A stretch of DNA of 64,000 bases from Flavobacterium plurextorum (lineage in GTDB: Bacteria; Bacteroidota; Bacteroidia; Flavobacteriales; Flavobacteriaceae). Made by a program: the position numbers and the translations under genes. Below, piece after piece: positions 18,155-26,673 of this stretch. Location of the stretch: NCBI RefSeq assembly GCF_002217395.1, contig NZ_MUHD01000022.1:36009-100008 (forward strand). Reading direction: 5' to 3'. A model generated the notes under the pieces. The model made no database searches and was not told the DNA's origin. It worked only from the letters and a program-made list of their open reading frames with translations. Every line of letters starts with the position of its first letter. The stretch's first letter is position 1.

Positions 18155-19066
18155 ATGAAAAAACTCTTTTTACTCCTTATCGCTTTTACAATAAACTCGA
18201 TTCAAGCACAAGAAGTCAAAACCTTAACTTATTTTCAAAATGACACGCTTAAACTAGATTTAGATTTATATCTGCCAAAGAAAAAAGCAAATGAAAAAAT
18301 TCCCGTAATTCTGTTTGCATTTGGAGGCGGATTTTCTGGCGGCGAACGCACAAGTGAAAAAGACTTTGGAATGTTTATGGCTAAAAATGGCTATGCCGTT
18401 GCGAGCATTTCATACAGTTTATATATGAAAGGAAAAGATTTTGGGTGTAAGGGTGTTTTAACCGAAAAAATAAAAGCGATTCAAATTGGAGTGAGCGATA
18501 TGTGGCAGGCAACTTCATACTTAATCGAAAATGCCGATAAATACAATCTCGATACTTCAAAAATATTTATTTCTGGTATTAGTGCTGGTGCCGAAATTGG
18601 TTTTCATGCGTCGTTTTGGGATTATAAACTTATGAATTTATACAAACGTAATTTGCCTGAAAATTTTAGATATGCAGGTTTCATTGGAGGTTCAGGCGCA
18701 ATTCAAGACATTAATTTAATCACCAAAGAAAAAGCGATTCCGATGTTATTGGCACACGGAAGCAATGACGATACAGTTCCTTATAACGCAGGTTCGCACC
18801 GCTCGTGTCCAACAAATGCTTCGGGCTGGTTGATTTTATTTGGATCTTACGCGGTTTACAATCATATGCAGGATTTACATAAAGACATCGAACTGATTAC
18901 TTTTTGCGGCGGCGGACATGAATTCTCAGGTTATCTTTTTCATGACGGACAGCAATATGTTCTCGATTTTGTAAATGATGTTTTGAAAGGAAAGAAATTT
19001 GAATCACATTTGATTGTTCCTTCTAAAAAAGACGTGAATACTGGAAAATATTTATTCTGCGAATAA
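18155..19066 (+). CDS. Secreted alpha/beta hydrolase (carboxylesterase type)
   Basis: From the ATG at 18155 the protein is 303 aa and begins with a signal peptide (MKKLFLLLIAFTINSIQAQ). It has a complete hydrolase triad: Ser143 in GISAG, Asp205/206 in HGSNDDTVP and His255 in GGGHEF; FGGGF at 57-60 would form the oxyanion hole. This resembles periplasmic esterases of the BD-FAE/carboxylesterase group that remove acyl groups from polysaccharides or small esters; the substrate is unknown. Two Cys (218, 251) could form a disulfide. The gene is monocistronic with its own promoter and is followed by the 86-bp repeat array. Confidence 0.85.
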   Translation: MKKLFLLLIAFTINSIQAQEVKTLTYFQNDTLKLDLDLYLPKKKANEKIPVILFAFGGGFSGGERTSEKDFGMFMAKNGYAVASISYSLYMKGKDFGCKGVLTEKIKAIQIGVSDMWQATSYLIENADKYNLDTSKIFISGISAGAEIGFHASFWDYKLMNLYKRNLPENFRYAGFIGGSGAIQDINLITKEKAIPMLLAHGSNDDTVPYNAGSHRSCPTNASGWLILFGSYAVYNHMQDLHKDIELITFCGGGHEFSGYLFHDGQQYVLDFVNDVLKGKKFESHLIVPSKKDVNTGKYLFCE

Positions 19067-19109
19067 ATACTTTGACCAGACCAAAATATTAAAAATATTA
19101 CACACCTTT

Positions 19110-19643
19110 AAACCGGACTGAAGTCCAGCCCTACAATATTTGTTGAGCCTTTGGCTCTTTCTCTAATTCAGTTCCGCAGGAACAAACTATATTGTAGAGC
19201 TGGACTTCAGTTCACCGCAAAATTCATAAAACACAAACCTCTTTTGATTCAGTTCCGCAGGAACAAACTATATTGCAGAACTGGACTTCAGTTAAGTTTA
19301 CCTCAAAATTCATAAAACACAAATCTCTTTTGATTCAGTTCCGCAGGAACAAACTATATTGTAGAGCTGGACTTCAGTCCAGTTTACCTCAAAATTCATA
19401 AAACACAAACCTCTTTTGATTCAGTTCCGCAGGAACAAACTATATTGCAGAGCTGGACTTCAGTCAAGTTCACCGCAAAATTCATAAAACACAAACCTCT
19501 TTTGATTCAGTTCCGCAGGAACAAACTATATTGCAGAGCTGGACTTCAGTCAAGTTCACCGCAAAATTCATAAAACACAAACCTATTTTGATTCAGTTCC
19601 GCAGGAACAAACTATATTGTAGAGCTGGACTTCAGTCCAGTTT
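19110..19643. repeat. 86-bp tandem repeat array with nested hairpins
   Basis: The sequence GTTCCGCAGGAAC recurs with its TTCC at 19172, 19253, 19339, 19425, 19511 and 19597, that is at intervals of 81, 86, 86, 86 and 86 bases. Each unit contains two inverted repeats: GTTCC-gca-GGAAC and CTGGACT-tc-AGTCCAG (the second is degraded in middle copies to ...AGTTCACC, AGTTAAG or AGTCAAG). The array opens at 19110 with the reverse complement of the unit end (AAACCGGACTGAAGTCCAGC), so the first and last portions could fold into one very long hairpin. No reading frame is present. The region fills most of the 710-base gap between the esterase and the NTPase. Confidence 0.93.
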
Positions 19644-19754
19644 ACCGTAATATTTCGCGAATCAACAAATACACGAACAACCAACCATTTCCGTCAAAAA
19701 TGCCAAATCTTTCGCTTCGCGTAAATATTCTTTTTAATTACGAATAAGTTTAGG

Positions 19755-19762
19755 TAAATTTG
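19755..19762 (+). promoter_or_regulatory. -7 promoter box of the NTPase gene
   Basis: TAAATTTG matches TAnnTTTG exactly. It overlaps a TTG (19760) that could be mistaken for a start codon, and it places the transcript start just before the GTG at 19781. Confidence 0.5.
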
Positions 19763-19780
19763 CGCTTTATTTTTAGAATA

Positions 19781-20314
19781 GTGCAAAAACAAATTATAGT
19801 CCTTATTGGAGGTCCTGGTACAGGAAAATCTACACTTATAAACGAATTAGTCGCTCGCGGCTATTGCTGTTACCCTGAAATTTCTAGAGAAGTTACACTC
19901 GAAGCTCAAAAAAGAGGTATCGAACAATTGTTCTTAGAACAACCTTTATTATTCAGCGAAATGCTCTTGGAAGGGCGTGTTAAACAATACGAAAATGCAA
20001 AAAAGGAGCCCGATACTGTAGTTTTTATTGATCGCGGAATCCCTGATGTTACAGCCTACATGGACTATATTGGCGATGAATATCCTGAACATTTTGCAAA
20101 AGCTTGTGAAGATTACAAATATTCTAAAACTTTTATTTTACCGCCTTGGGAAGAAATTTATCAGAGCGACACTGAGCGTTATGAGAATTTCGAACAAGCA
20201 ATAACAATTCAGAAACATTTAATTGAAACGTATAAAAAATACGGATATGATTTAATTGAAGTTCCTAAAGATACGGTTGAAAACAGAATTCTTTATATAT
20301 TAGATAAAATTTAG
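19781..20314 (+). CDS. AAA_28/NadR-type P-loop ATP-binding protein
   Basis: With the GTG at 19781 the protein is 177 aa. It shows a Walker A motif, GGPGTGKST (residues 10-18), a Walker B-like FIDRG segment and conserved Arg/Asp residues of kinase-like P-loop proteins (PDVTAYMDY, ERYENFEQA). This is the AAA_28 family, related to the kinase domain of NadR, which phosphorylates small molecules such as nicotinamide riboside; the true substrate is unknown. No membrane segment is present. The GTG start is chosen because the only upstream alternative, TTG at 19760, is part of the -7 box. recQ follows after 64 bases. Confidence 0.82.
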   Translation: MQKQIIVLIGGPGTGKSTLINELVARGYCCYPEISREVTLEAQKRGIEQLFLEQPLLFSEMLLEGRVKQYENAKKEPDTVVFIDRGIPDVTAYMDYIGDEYPEHFAKACEDYKYSKTFILPPWEEIYQSDTERYENFEQAITIQKHLIETYKKYGYDLIEVPKDTVENRILYILDKI

Positions 20315-20378
20315 CGGCGAGTTTAAAGTTGCAAAACTAGAAACTGATTTCTAAATTTTTAACTTTAATACTTTGGCC

Positions 20379-22274
20379 ATGCAGGAAGCACAAGATATTC
20401 TTTTAAAATACTGGAAACACGAAAGTTTCAGACCTCTTCAAAAAGAAATTATTGATTCGGTTTTAGAAGGTCATGATACTTTTGCACTGCTGCCAACAGG
20501 AGGCGGAAAATCGATTTGTTTTCAGGTTCCAACTATGATGCGCGAAGGAATCTGCTTGGTTATTTCACCATTGATTGCTTTGATGAAAGATCAAGTAGCG
20601 AATCTGCAAAAAAGAGAAATCAAAGCAATTGCTCTTACTGGCGGAATTCATACGGAAGAAATCATTGATCTTTTAGACAATTGTCAATACGGAAATTACA
20701 AATTTCTTTATCTTTCGCCGGAGCGTTTACAATCAGACTGGATATTAGAGCGCATCAAAAATCTTCCTATAAGTTTTATTGCCATTGACGAAGCGCATTG
20801 TGTTTCGCAATGGGGACACGACTTTAGACCGGCTTATTTAAAAATTTCGGAACTTAAAAAACACTTTCCTAAGATTCCTTTTTTGGCCTTGACTGCAACT
20901 GCAACGCCAAGAGTTGTTGAAGATATTAAAACTGAATTAGGTTTAAAAGACACTAAACTATTTCAACAGTCTTTTGAAAGAAAGAATATCGCATACATGG
21001 TTTTTGAAGTTGAAGACAAACTGTATCGTGTCGAACAAATTTTAAAGAAAAACCCGCAGCCTTCTATTATATATGTACGAAATAGAAAATCATGCTTAAA
21101 CATTTCAACACAATTACAATCGCTTGGTTTTAGAGCTACTTACTATCACGGAGGACTTTCGGCAAAAGAAAAAGACAAAAATATGCAGTCGTGGATGTCG
21201 GAACAAGCGCAGGTTATTGTTGCTACAAATGCGTTTGGAATGGGAATTGACAAGGACAATGTAAAAACGGTCATTCATACGCAATTGCCTGAAAATCTAG
21301 AAAATTATTATCAGGAATCAGGAAGAGCGGGACGAAATGGCGAAAAAGCCTTTTCGGTTTTATTATACAATAACTCAGATGCAAACCAGACTGAACAACA
21401 GTTTTTAAGTATTCTGCCTGATAAAAAATTCCTAAAAACGATGTATGTCAAACTGTGTAACTATTTTCAAATAGCATACGGCGAAGGTTTAGACGATACT
21501 TTCTCTTTTAAATTGAATCATTTTTGCAACAAATACGACTTCCCTACTTTAAAAACTTATAATGCTTTACAGTTTTTAAACCAACAGGGAATCATTACAA
21601 TGTCTCAGGAATTTTCAGAGAAGGTTACAATGCAGTTTTTAATTGAATCCAAAGAAGTTATTCGATATACAAGTTTAAATCAGAAAGACGAAGAAATTAT
21701 TTTAGCGATTTTAAGAACTTATCCTGGAGTTCATGAAATGAAAACGCCGATAAATCTTTCGCTGATTGCAAAAAAATCAAATCATACGGAAGAACAGATT
21801 ACTTCTCTTTTAGAAAAACTGAGAGATAAAGAGATTATCGAATACAAATCTAAAAATAACGATGCGACAATATTATTCAACGAAGTTCGTGAAGATGATT
21901 TGACCATAAATAGAGTTTCTAAGTATCTGGAAAAACAGAATCAGCTTAAACAAGAGCAGCTTTCATCTGTTCTATATTATATAAAGGAAAACAAAACCTG
22001 CAAAAACAGATTGGTTTTGGATTATTTTGGAGAAGAAACTAATTCAAATTGCGGCGTTTGCTCGTATTGCATTACACAAAAAGGAAAAATCACTGAAGCC
22101 GATTCGATTGCTGACAAAATCTTGTCTTTATTAAAAACGGCATCTTTGACTTCGCGAGAAATTCAAAACCAGATAAAACTAGATGCATCAGATATAATAC
22201 TTGTTCTTCAAGAATTATTAGAAAACAATCATATCGTTATATTAGCGAACAATAAATACACTTTAAAATCATAA
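20379..22274 (+). CDS. recQ: ATP-dependent DNA helicase RecQ
   Basis: The 631-aa enzyme has a full RecQ helicase core: LLPTGGGKS (Walker A), IDEAHCVSQWGHDFRP (DEAH box with the RecQ aromatic-rich loop), TATATPRV, and motif VI QESGRAGRNG. An RQC part follows with four Cys (CKNRLVLDYFGEE..NCGVCSYC) for zinc and a C-terminal winged helix; no separate HRDC domain is obvious. RecQ unwinds DNA in recombination repair. A TTG two codons upstream (20373) is possible, but ATG at 20379 is preferred. Its stop codon overlaps the fmt start by one base (22274), so the two genes are translationally coupled. Confidence 0.95.
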   Translation: MQEAQDILLKYWKHESFRPLQKEIIDSVLEGHDTFALLPTGGGKSICFQVPTMMREGICLVISPLIALMKDQVANLQKREIKAIALTGGIHTEEIIDLLDNCQYGNYKFLYLSPERLQSDWILERIKNLPISFIAIDEAHCVSQWGHDFRPAYLKISELKKHFPKIPFLALTATATPRVVEDIKTELGLKDTKLFQQSFERKNIAYMVFEVEDKLYRVEQILKKNPQPSIIYVRNRKSCLNISTQLQSLGFRATYYHGGLSAKEKDKNMQSWMSEQAQVIVATNAFGMGIDKDNVKTVIHTQLPENLENYYQESGRAGRNGEKAFSVLLYNNSDANQTEQQFLSILPDKKFLKTMYVKLCNYFQIAYGEGLDDTFSFKLNHFCNKYDFPTLKTYNALQFLNQQGIITMSQEFSEKVTMQFLIESKEVIRYTSLNQKDEEIILAILRTYPGVHEMKTPINLSLIAKKSNHTEEQITSLLEKLRDKEIIEYKSKNNDATILFNEVREDDLTINRVSKYLEKQNQLKQEQLSSVLYYIKENKTCKNRLVLDYFGEETNSNCGVCSYCITQKGKITEADSIADKILSLLKTASLTSREIQNQIKLDASDIILVLQELLENNHIVILANNKYTLKS

Positions 22275-23221
22275 TGGAAAAATTACGAATTATATTTATG
22301 GGAACGCCAGAATTTGCTGTTGGCATTCTAGATACTATTATAAAAAACAATTACGATGTTGTGGGCGTTATCACAGCTGCAGATAAACCAGCCGGCCGCG
22401 GACAAAAAATAAAATATTCGGCGGTAAAAGAATATGCATTGGCAAACAATCTTACTTTATTACAGCCAACAAATTTAAAAGACGAAACTTTTTTAGCAGA
22501 ATTAAAAGCTTTAAATGCCAATTTACAAATAGTAGTTGCCTTTAGAATGCTGCCAAAAGTAGTTTGGGAAATGCCAAGTTTAGGAACTTTTAATCTTCAC
22601 GCTTCCTTACTTCCAAATTATAGAGGAGCTGCACCTATCAACTGGGCAATTATTAATGGAGAAACCAAAACCGGAGTTACAACATTCTTTATTGATGATA
22701 AGATTGATACTGGAGCAATGATTTTAAATTCGGAAATCGCCATTGAGCCCGAAGAAAATGCAGGACAGTTACACGATCGATTAATGTTATTGGGAAGCCA
22801 AACTGTAATTGACACTTTAAAAGTTATTGAAAACGGAAATGTTACCACAACGATTCAGGAAGATAACGAGGAAATCAAAACGGCTTACAAACTAAATAAG
22901 GAGAATTGTAAAATTGACTGGACAAAATCTGGAACTGAAATCAATAATTTAATTCGAGGATTAAGTCCGTATCCTGCTGCATGGTGTTTTTTGAAGGATA
23001 AAAATGAAGAATTAAGCATCAAAATATATGAAGCAAAACTAGCTGTAGAAGCACATTCTCATGAAATTGGAAGTCTGATCAGCAGTAAAAAAGAAATCAA
23101 AATTGCAATTAAAGAAGGGTTCATTCAGCTTTTAAGTTTACAATTACCTGGAAAAAAGCGAATGCAAGTAGCTGAATTACTAAATGGGATAACTTTTTCT
23201 GATGACGCAAAGGTCTATTAA
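22274..23221 (+). CDS. fmt: Methionyl-tRNA formyltransferase
   Basis: The 315-aa enzyme formylates initiator Met-tRNA using 10-formyltetrahydrofolate. It shows IIFMGTPEFAV at the N-terminus, NLHASLLPNYRGAAPINW with the active-site Asn-His pair, the FIDDKIDTGAMI folate-binding segment, and the C-terminal OB-like domain with LIRGLSPYPAAW. Length is typical. The ATG overlaps the recQ stop codon, and a terminator follows 8 bases after its own stop. The recQ-fmt pairing is common in flavobacteria to my knowledge. Confidence 0.96.
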   Translation: MEKLRIIFMGTPEFAVGILDTIIKNNYDVVGVITAADKPAGRGQKIKYSAVKEYALANNLTLLQPTNLKDETFLAELKALNANLQIVVAFRMLPKVVWEMPSLGTFNLHASLLPNYRGAAPINWAIINGETKTGVTTFFIDDKIDTGAMILNSEIAIEPEENAGQLHDRLMLLGSQTVIDTLKVIENGNVTTTIQEDNEEIKTAYKLNKENCKIDWTKSGTEINNLIRGLSPYPAAWCFLKDKNEELSIKIYEAKLAVEAHSHEIGSLISSKKEIKIAIKEGFIQLLSLQLPGKKRMQVAELLNGITFSDDAKVY

Positions 23222-23228
23222 CATCAGT

Positions 23229-23254
23229 AAAACAGGGGTTTGTACCTGTTTTTG
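23229..23254 (+). terminator. Terminator of recQ-fmt
   Basis: AAAACAGG (23229-23236) pairs with CCTGTTTT (23245-23252) around an eight-base loop and runs into further T. Confidence 0.75.
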
Positions 23255-23327
23255 ATCGACAAACAACATCCTTTATGAACAAAAAAAGCAAGTTATCAAC
23301 AATTATAGCTAAAATTAAAGAAAACAC

Positions 23328-23357
23328 TTGCACGCAACGGATTTCCTACTAAATTTG
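23328..23357 (+). promoter_or_regulatory. Promoter of the HU gene
   Basis: TTG (23328-23330) and TAAATTTG (23350-23357) are separated by exactly 19 bases, a near-ideal Bacteroidota promoter. The ATG lies 44 bases downstream. Confidence 0.75.
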
Positions 23358-23401
23358 TGTATTAACAATTTTTTTTAACCAACAATTAATAACTAATTAT
23401 T

Positions 23402-23674
23402 ATGAACAAATCAGAATTAATCGATGCTATCGCTGCTGATGCAGGAATTACAAAAGCTGCGGCTAAATTAGCTTTAGAGTCATTTTTAGGAAATGTAGGA
23501 TCTACTTTGAAAAAAGGCGGAAGAATTTCATTAGTAGGTTTTGGATCTTGGTCAGTATCTGCGAGAGCTGCTAGAGACGGTAGAAATCCTCAAACAGGAA
23601 AAACTATCAAAATTGCTGCAAAAAATGTAGTAAAATTTAAAGCTGGTGCTGAATTAGAAGGAGCAGTGAACTAG
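23402..23674 (+). CDS. HU family DNA-binding protein
   Basis: This 90-aa basic protein is a standard HU: MNKSELIDAIAADAGITKAAAKLAL dimerisation helices, the FGSW turn and a DNA-binding arm with ARAARDGRNPQTGKTI containing the Pro that intercalates into DNA. HU bends and compacts DNA as a homodimer. It has a near-consensus promoter and a strong terminator, which suggests high expression as a single-gene unit. Confidence 0.96.
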   Translation: MNKSELIDAIAADAGITKAAAKLALESFLGNVGSTLKKGGRISLVGFGSWSVSARAARDGRNPQTGKTIKIAAKNVVKFKAGAELEGAVN

Positions 23675-23706
23675 TAAGAAAGTTCTCTAATCTAAATAAT
23701 ATAATT

Positions 23707-23733
23707 AAAACCCTCCTCATGGAGGGTTTTTTT
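23707..23733 (+). terminator. Terminator of the HU gene
   Basis: CCCTCC (23711-23716), loop TCAT and GGAGGG (23721-23726), flanked by AAAA and a seven-T run, form a strong intrinsic terminator. Confidence 0.92.
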
Positions 23734-23802
23734 ATGCGGTTTAACGATTTTATTTGTGATTTTAATTTTTTTATGAGTAAATTTAATAAAAATTGTAGCC
23801 GT

Positions 23803-24363
23803 ATGATTTCAGAAAAATTAAAAAAAGGACACCTGCTTATTGCCGAGCCTTCAATAATTGGAGATTTATCTTTTAACAGATCGGTAATTTTATTAGCAGA
23901 CCATAACAAAGAAGGATCCATAGGATTTATCATTAATAAACCGTTAAAATACACGATTAATGATCTTATCCCGGAAATTGATGCGACCTTCAAAATATAT
24001 AATGGAGGCCCAGTTGAGCAAGACAATTTGTACTTCATTCACAATATTCCTGAGTTAATCCCGAATAGTGTTGAGATCTCTAATGGAATATACTGGGGAG
24101 GTGATTTTGAATCGACCAAAGACTTAATAAACAACGGATCAATCAACAAAAACAATATCCGTTTTTTCTTAGGCTATACTGGTTGGGACGAGAATCAGCT
24201 TGAGAATGAAATGCAGGGAAACTCCTGGATTATTGCTGATAATAATTACAAAAATAAAATTATTGGAAAGTCTACCACTCACTTTTGGAAAGAACAAATT
24301 ATTGAGCTTGGCGGCGACTATCTCATTTGGTCAAATGCACCTGAAAACCCATATCTGAATTAA
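23803..24363 (+). CDS. YqgE/AlgH family protein
   Basis: From the ATG at 23803 the protein is 186 aa and matches the YqgE/AlgH (DUF179) family: KKGHLLIAEPSIIGDLSFNRSVILL near the start, GSIGFIINKP, YNGGPVEQDNLYFIH, and GYTGWDENQLENEM. The fold is known from structures but the function is unclear. A longer frame opens at 23719 but would begin inside the HU terminator stem, so it is rejected. It ends convergently with the aminotransferase gene, overlapping it by 4 bases. Confidence 0.92.
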   Translation: MISEKLKKGHLLIAEPSIIGDLSFNRSVILLADHNKEGSIGFIINKPLKYTINDLIPEIDATFKIYNGGPVEQDNLYFIHNIPELIPNSVEISNGIYWGGDFESTKDLINNGSINKNNIRFFLGYTGWDENQLENEMQGNSWIIADNNYKNKIIGKSTTHFWKEQIIELGGDYLIWSNAPENPYLN

Positions 24364-25196
24364 TTTTCAGATATGGATTCATTTAGCTTCTGTACTAATA
24401 AATGAGCCAGATTACATGTAAAATCTTTTTTTCGATATTTAGTTATCGGTTGTATTCCCGTGATTACATTTGTGAGAAATAATTCATCTGCCTTTTGAAG
24501 ATCAAATGGCGAGATTATTTCCTCAGTTATTTCTATGCCTTCAACTTTTTTAGCTAAAGCTAAAATCTGTTTACGCATAATTCCATTTAAACAACCTTCA
24601 GAGACCGGCGGTGTAATAAGTTTTTTACCTACAAGCATAAACAAATTTCCTTGCAGCGCCTCAACAACATTTTTAGAATCATTTAGCAATATACAATTTG
24701 CCAATCCGTTTTCATGTGCAAAAATACTTCCAGTAACATTAATCATCTTATTAGTCGTTTTAATCGACGATAATAACTGCTTTGTTACATAGAAGTCTTT
24801 ATACAAATCAACTTCATATTCAGCTGTATTTAAAGCATATAAAGTACCTTCAAGTGCAACTGCGTGAATCAAAAAAGAAACTTCATTGTTTTTTGGAAGA
24901 TACAAGCCGCCATCTTTTCTAAAAACTGTAATTCGAGCTCTTGCAGATGAAGAAATATTCTTTTCTTTAAGAAGGTTTAAAATTTGTTCTTCGAAATATT
25001 CCATTGTAAAGTTCATTGGAATTTCCATTCTCACCACTCGCATCGAAGCCATTAACCTAAAATAGTGATCTTCAAGAAACAAGACTTTATTATTGATTAC
25101 TTTTACGGTTTCAAAAACGCCGTCTCCATATAAAAAAGCACGATTTTGAGTTAAGATATTTTCTTCTAGTGCTATGTTTCCGTTAAAATTGATCAT
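24360..25196 (-). CDS. Class IV PLP-dependent aminotransferase (PabC/IlvE type)
   Basis: The 278-aa enzyme belongs to fold-type IV aminotransferases. YGDGVFETVKV and the HYFRLMASMR segment mark the small domain; the PLP lysine is most likely K146 in LSSIKTTNK; VVEALQGNLFML and GCLNGIMRKQI form the phosphate-binding part. Members include 4-amino-4-deoxychorismate lyase, D-amino-acid and branched-chain aminotransferases; the active-site sequence alone does not separate them here. The gene ends 4 bases inside the convergent YqgE gene. It is read after the START-like gene on the same strand, 54 bases apart. Confidence 0.88.
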   Translation of the reverse strand: MINFNGNIALEENILTQNRAFLYGDGVFETVKVINNKVLFLEDHYFRLMASMRVVRMEIPMNFTMEYFEEQILNLLKEKNISSSARARITVFRKDGGLYLPKNNEVSFLIHAVALEGTLYALNTAEYEVDLYKDFYVTKQLLSSIKTTNKMINVTGSIFAHENGLANCILLNDSKNVVEALQGNLFMLVGKKLITPPVSEGCLNGIMRKQILALAKKVEGIEITEEIISPFDLQKADELFLTNVITGIQPITKYRKKDFTCNLAHLLVQKLNESISEN

Positions 25197-25250
25197 AAAA
25201 AAACCCTGAATTTTGTTCAGGGCAAATATAAGGCATAAAATAGACTTTTA

Positions 25251-25643
25251 CTAAACAGATCCTATAAGATGTTTCAAATCTGAGATTTGATTCTCCCACA
25301 ATTGTTTAGCTTCTCCTACTTCTTCTTTTTCAGCGAAATCAACTACCATTAATGATACATCTTTAGTCAATTCATCAACTAAAATATGCAGTTCAAAAAA
25401 GTACTCAGTATCCTTACTGCTTTCATCAACCCATTTAAATTTTACTTTTTCACCTGTTTTTTTTGAAGCTAATCGCGCTTTTTCCTGCGAATCATTCCAA
25501 ATAAAAGTGAAAAACTCACCTCTTGAATTAACATTATCAGCAAACCATTCTGATAAACCTGACGGCGTTGATATATATTGATACAATAATTGCGGCGAAG
25601 AATTGATCGGGAACTCGATCTCGTAACGTATTTTTGGATCCAT
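25251..25643 (-). CDS. START-like (AHSA1-type) domain protein
   Basis: The 130-aa protein has the helix-grip pattern of the Bet v1/START/AHSA1 superfamily: RYEIEFPINSSPQLLYQYISTPSGLSEWFADNV at the N-terminus and a long C-terminal helix WENQISDLKHLIG. Such proteins bind a small hydrophobic ligand; the ligand is unknown. It has no signal peptide. It stands upstream of the aminotransferase gene and diverges from the tRNA-Met gene. Confidence 0.87.
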   Translation of the reverse strand: MDPKIRYEIEFPINSSPQLLYQYISTPSGLSEWFADNVNSRGEFFTFIWNDSQEKARLASKKTGEKVKFKWVDESSKDTEYFFELHILVDELTKDVSLMVVDFAEKEEVGEAKQLWENQISDLKHLIGSV

Positions 25644-25730
25644 GTGCTACTTTTAATTTTTTCGAAATATAAGAATATATGTTCAAAAACAATGCATTTT
25701 TAAAAATATTTTTTTTTCTTCATTTTATGC

Positions 25731-25760
25731 TTGTACGCTTTAATATTATTTCTATCTTTG
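25731..25760 (+). promoter_or_regulatory. Promoter of tRNA-Met
   Basis: TTG (25731-25733) and TATCTTTG (25753-25760), 19 bases apart, match the Bacteroidota consensus. The tRNA starts 34 bases downstream. Confidence 0.8.
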
Positions 25761-25793
25761 CACCCGCAATCAGGAATTCATGATAGCAGTCCA

Positions 25794-25867
25794 GGCGAGG
25801 TAGCTCAGTTGGTTAGAGCGCAGGATTCATAACCCTGAGGTCACGGGTTCAACTCCCGTCCTCGCTA
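25794..25867 (+). tRNA. tRNA-Met (anticodon CAT)
   Basis: The 74-base cloverleaf has acceptor GGCGAGG paired with CCTCGCT, D arm GCTC..GAGC, anticodon loop TTCATAA with CAT, and T arm ACGGG-TTCAACT-CCCGT. Position 31-39 is an A/C mismatch. The acceptor starts with a normal G pair, so it is not the initiator type; an elongator is likely, but a lysidine-modified tRNA-Ile2 with the same CAT anticodon cannot be excluded. CCA is not encoded. Confidence 0.92.
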
Positions 25868-25878
25868 CAGGTAAAAAG

Positions 25879-25907
25879 GCATCACTTAAAAGTGATGTCT
25901 TTTTTTT
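25879..25907 (+). terminator. Terminator of tRNA-Met
   Basis: GCATCACT (25879-25886), loop TAAA and AGTGATGT (25891-25898), followed by an eight-T run, form a strong intrinsic terminator 11 bases after the tRNA. Confidence 0.9.
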
Positions 25908-26002
25908 ATTTACAGTGATTATTTATGGCAAAATTTGTAACTTACATTTTATAATTATCGCTAAAAACAGCTTTTTAAAAACTAAGTAATTCATTAAAAA
26001 TC

Positions 26003-26260
26003 ATGGATATAGTAAAATTTAAAATCACATCAAAAACGATAAAGGTAGAAGTACGCAATTCGAATAATTATGTTTTTAATTTCAATACTGCTTTAGAAAT
26101 TGAAAAAGAAGACAAAGATGTTTTATTAAAACTATACAATGCATTAGATCTTCTTTTTAAGAAAGAAGCTGCAAGCGAGGTAAAAAACTACATTTCGCCA
26201 AATCAAACCAATATACTTGATCAAATTTCTGCGGTTGATAATTTAGAGCAGGGAAAATAA
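26003..26260 (+). CDS. Small hypothetical protein (85 aa)
   Basis: The frame encodes a soluble 85-aa protein (MDIVKFKITSKTIKVEVRNS...) with two predicted short strands followed by a helical Lys/Glu/Leu-rich half (LEIEKEDKDVLLKLYNALDLLF). No signal peptide, membrane helix or known motif is visible. An A/T-rich leader precedes it and an 11-bp terminator stem follows 84 bases after its stop, which supports it as a real transcribed unit. I do not recognise the family. Confidence 0.65.
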   Translation: MDIVKFKITSKTIKVEVRNSNNYVFNFNTALEIEKEDKDVLLKLYNALDLLFKKEAASEVKNYISPNQTNILDQISAVDNLEQGK

Positions 26261-26344
26261 ATAATTACAGCAGCTGCTTTTAATTTTTATAATTGCAGAT
26301 TCATTTAGATTTAAAATTAAAGAAATAAATTTTAATAATTCTGA

Positions 26345-26378
26345 GGTTAAGGAAGTTCTTCTTCTTTAGCCCTTTTTT
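26345..26378 (+). terminator. Terminator of the 85-aa gene
   Basis: GGTTAAGGAAG (26345-26355) pairs with CTTCTTTAGCC (26361-26371), an 11-bp stem with two G-U pairs and a TTCTT loop, then a T-run. The rest of the 413-base gap up to 26673 is the AT-rich leader region of the GH130 gene; a T-rich/TATTTTG stretch near 26560-26570 could be its promoter, but no exact box was found. Confidence 0.72.
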
Positions 26379-26673
26379 ATTTTAAAATAAAACCCCGCCT
26401 ACCCTTTACAACCACACAACACTCATATTCAAACAATTACACGCAGTACTTTTATTAGCTGTAAAAGAAAAAAGCAAAATTTTTAATAAAAATTTAAGCT
26501 CTTTTCTTTTACAAAATCATTAACTTGTTATAAAAATTAAAACTACACTAGTTTTAATCTTATTTTGAGCAGGCCATTTTCCATCTTCTTACCCCTAAAT
26601 TCGAGCATCTGTTAACAGGATTTGCGGTCTGCCACATGCAGTTATTTTATTTTAATTAAAAAAGAATAAATCT

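Noticed and set aside
19110..19643. CRISPR-like array
   Set aside because: The 86-bp units follow each other without unique spacers, the unit itself is longer than CRISPR repeats, and there are no cas genes nearby.
23719..23802. N-terminal extension of the YqgE gene
   Set aside because: The ATG at 23719 lies inside the HU terminator stem, and the extra residues do not match the family start, which begins at 23803.
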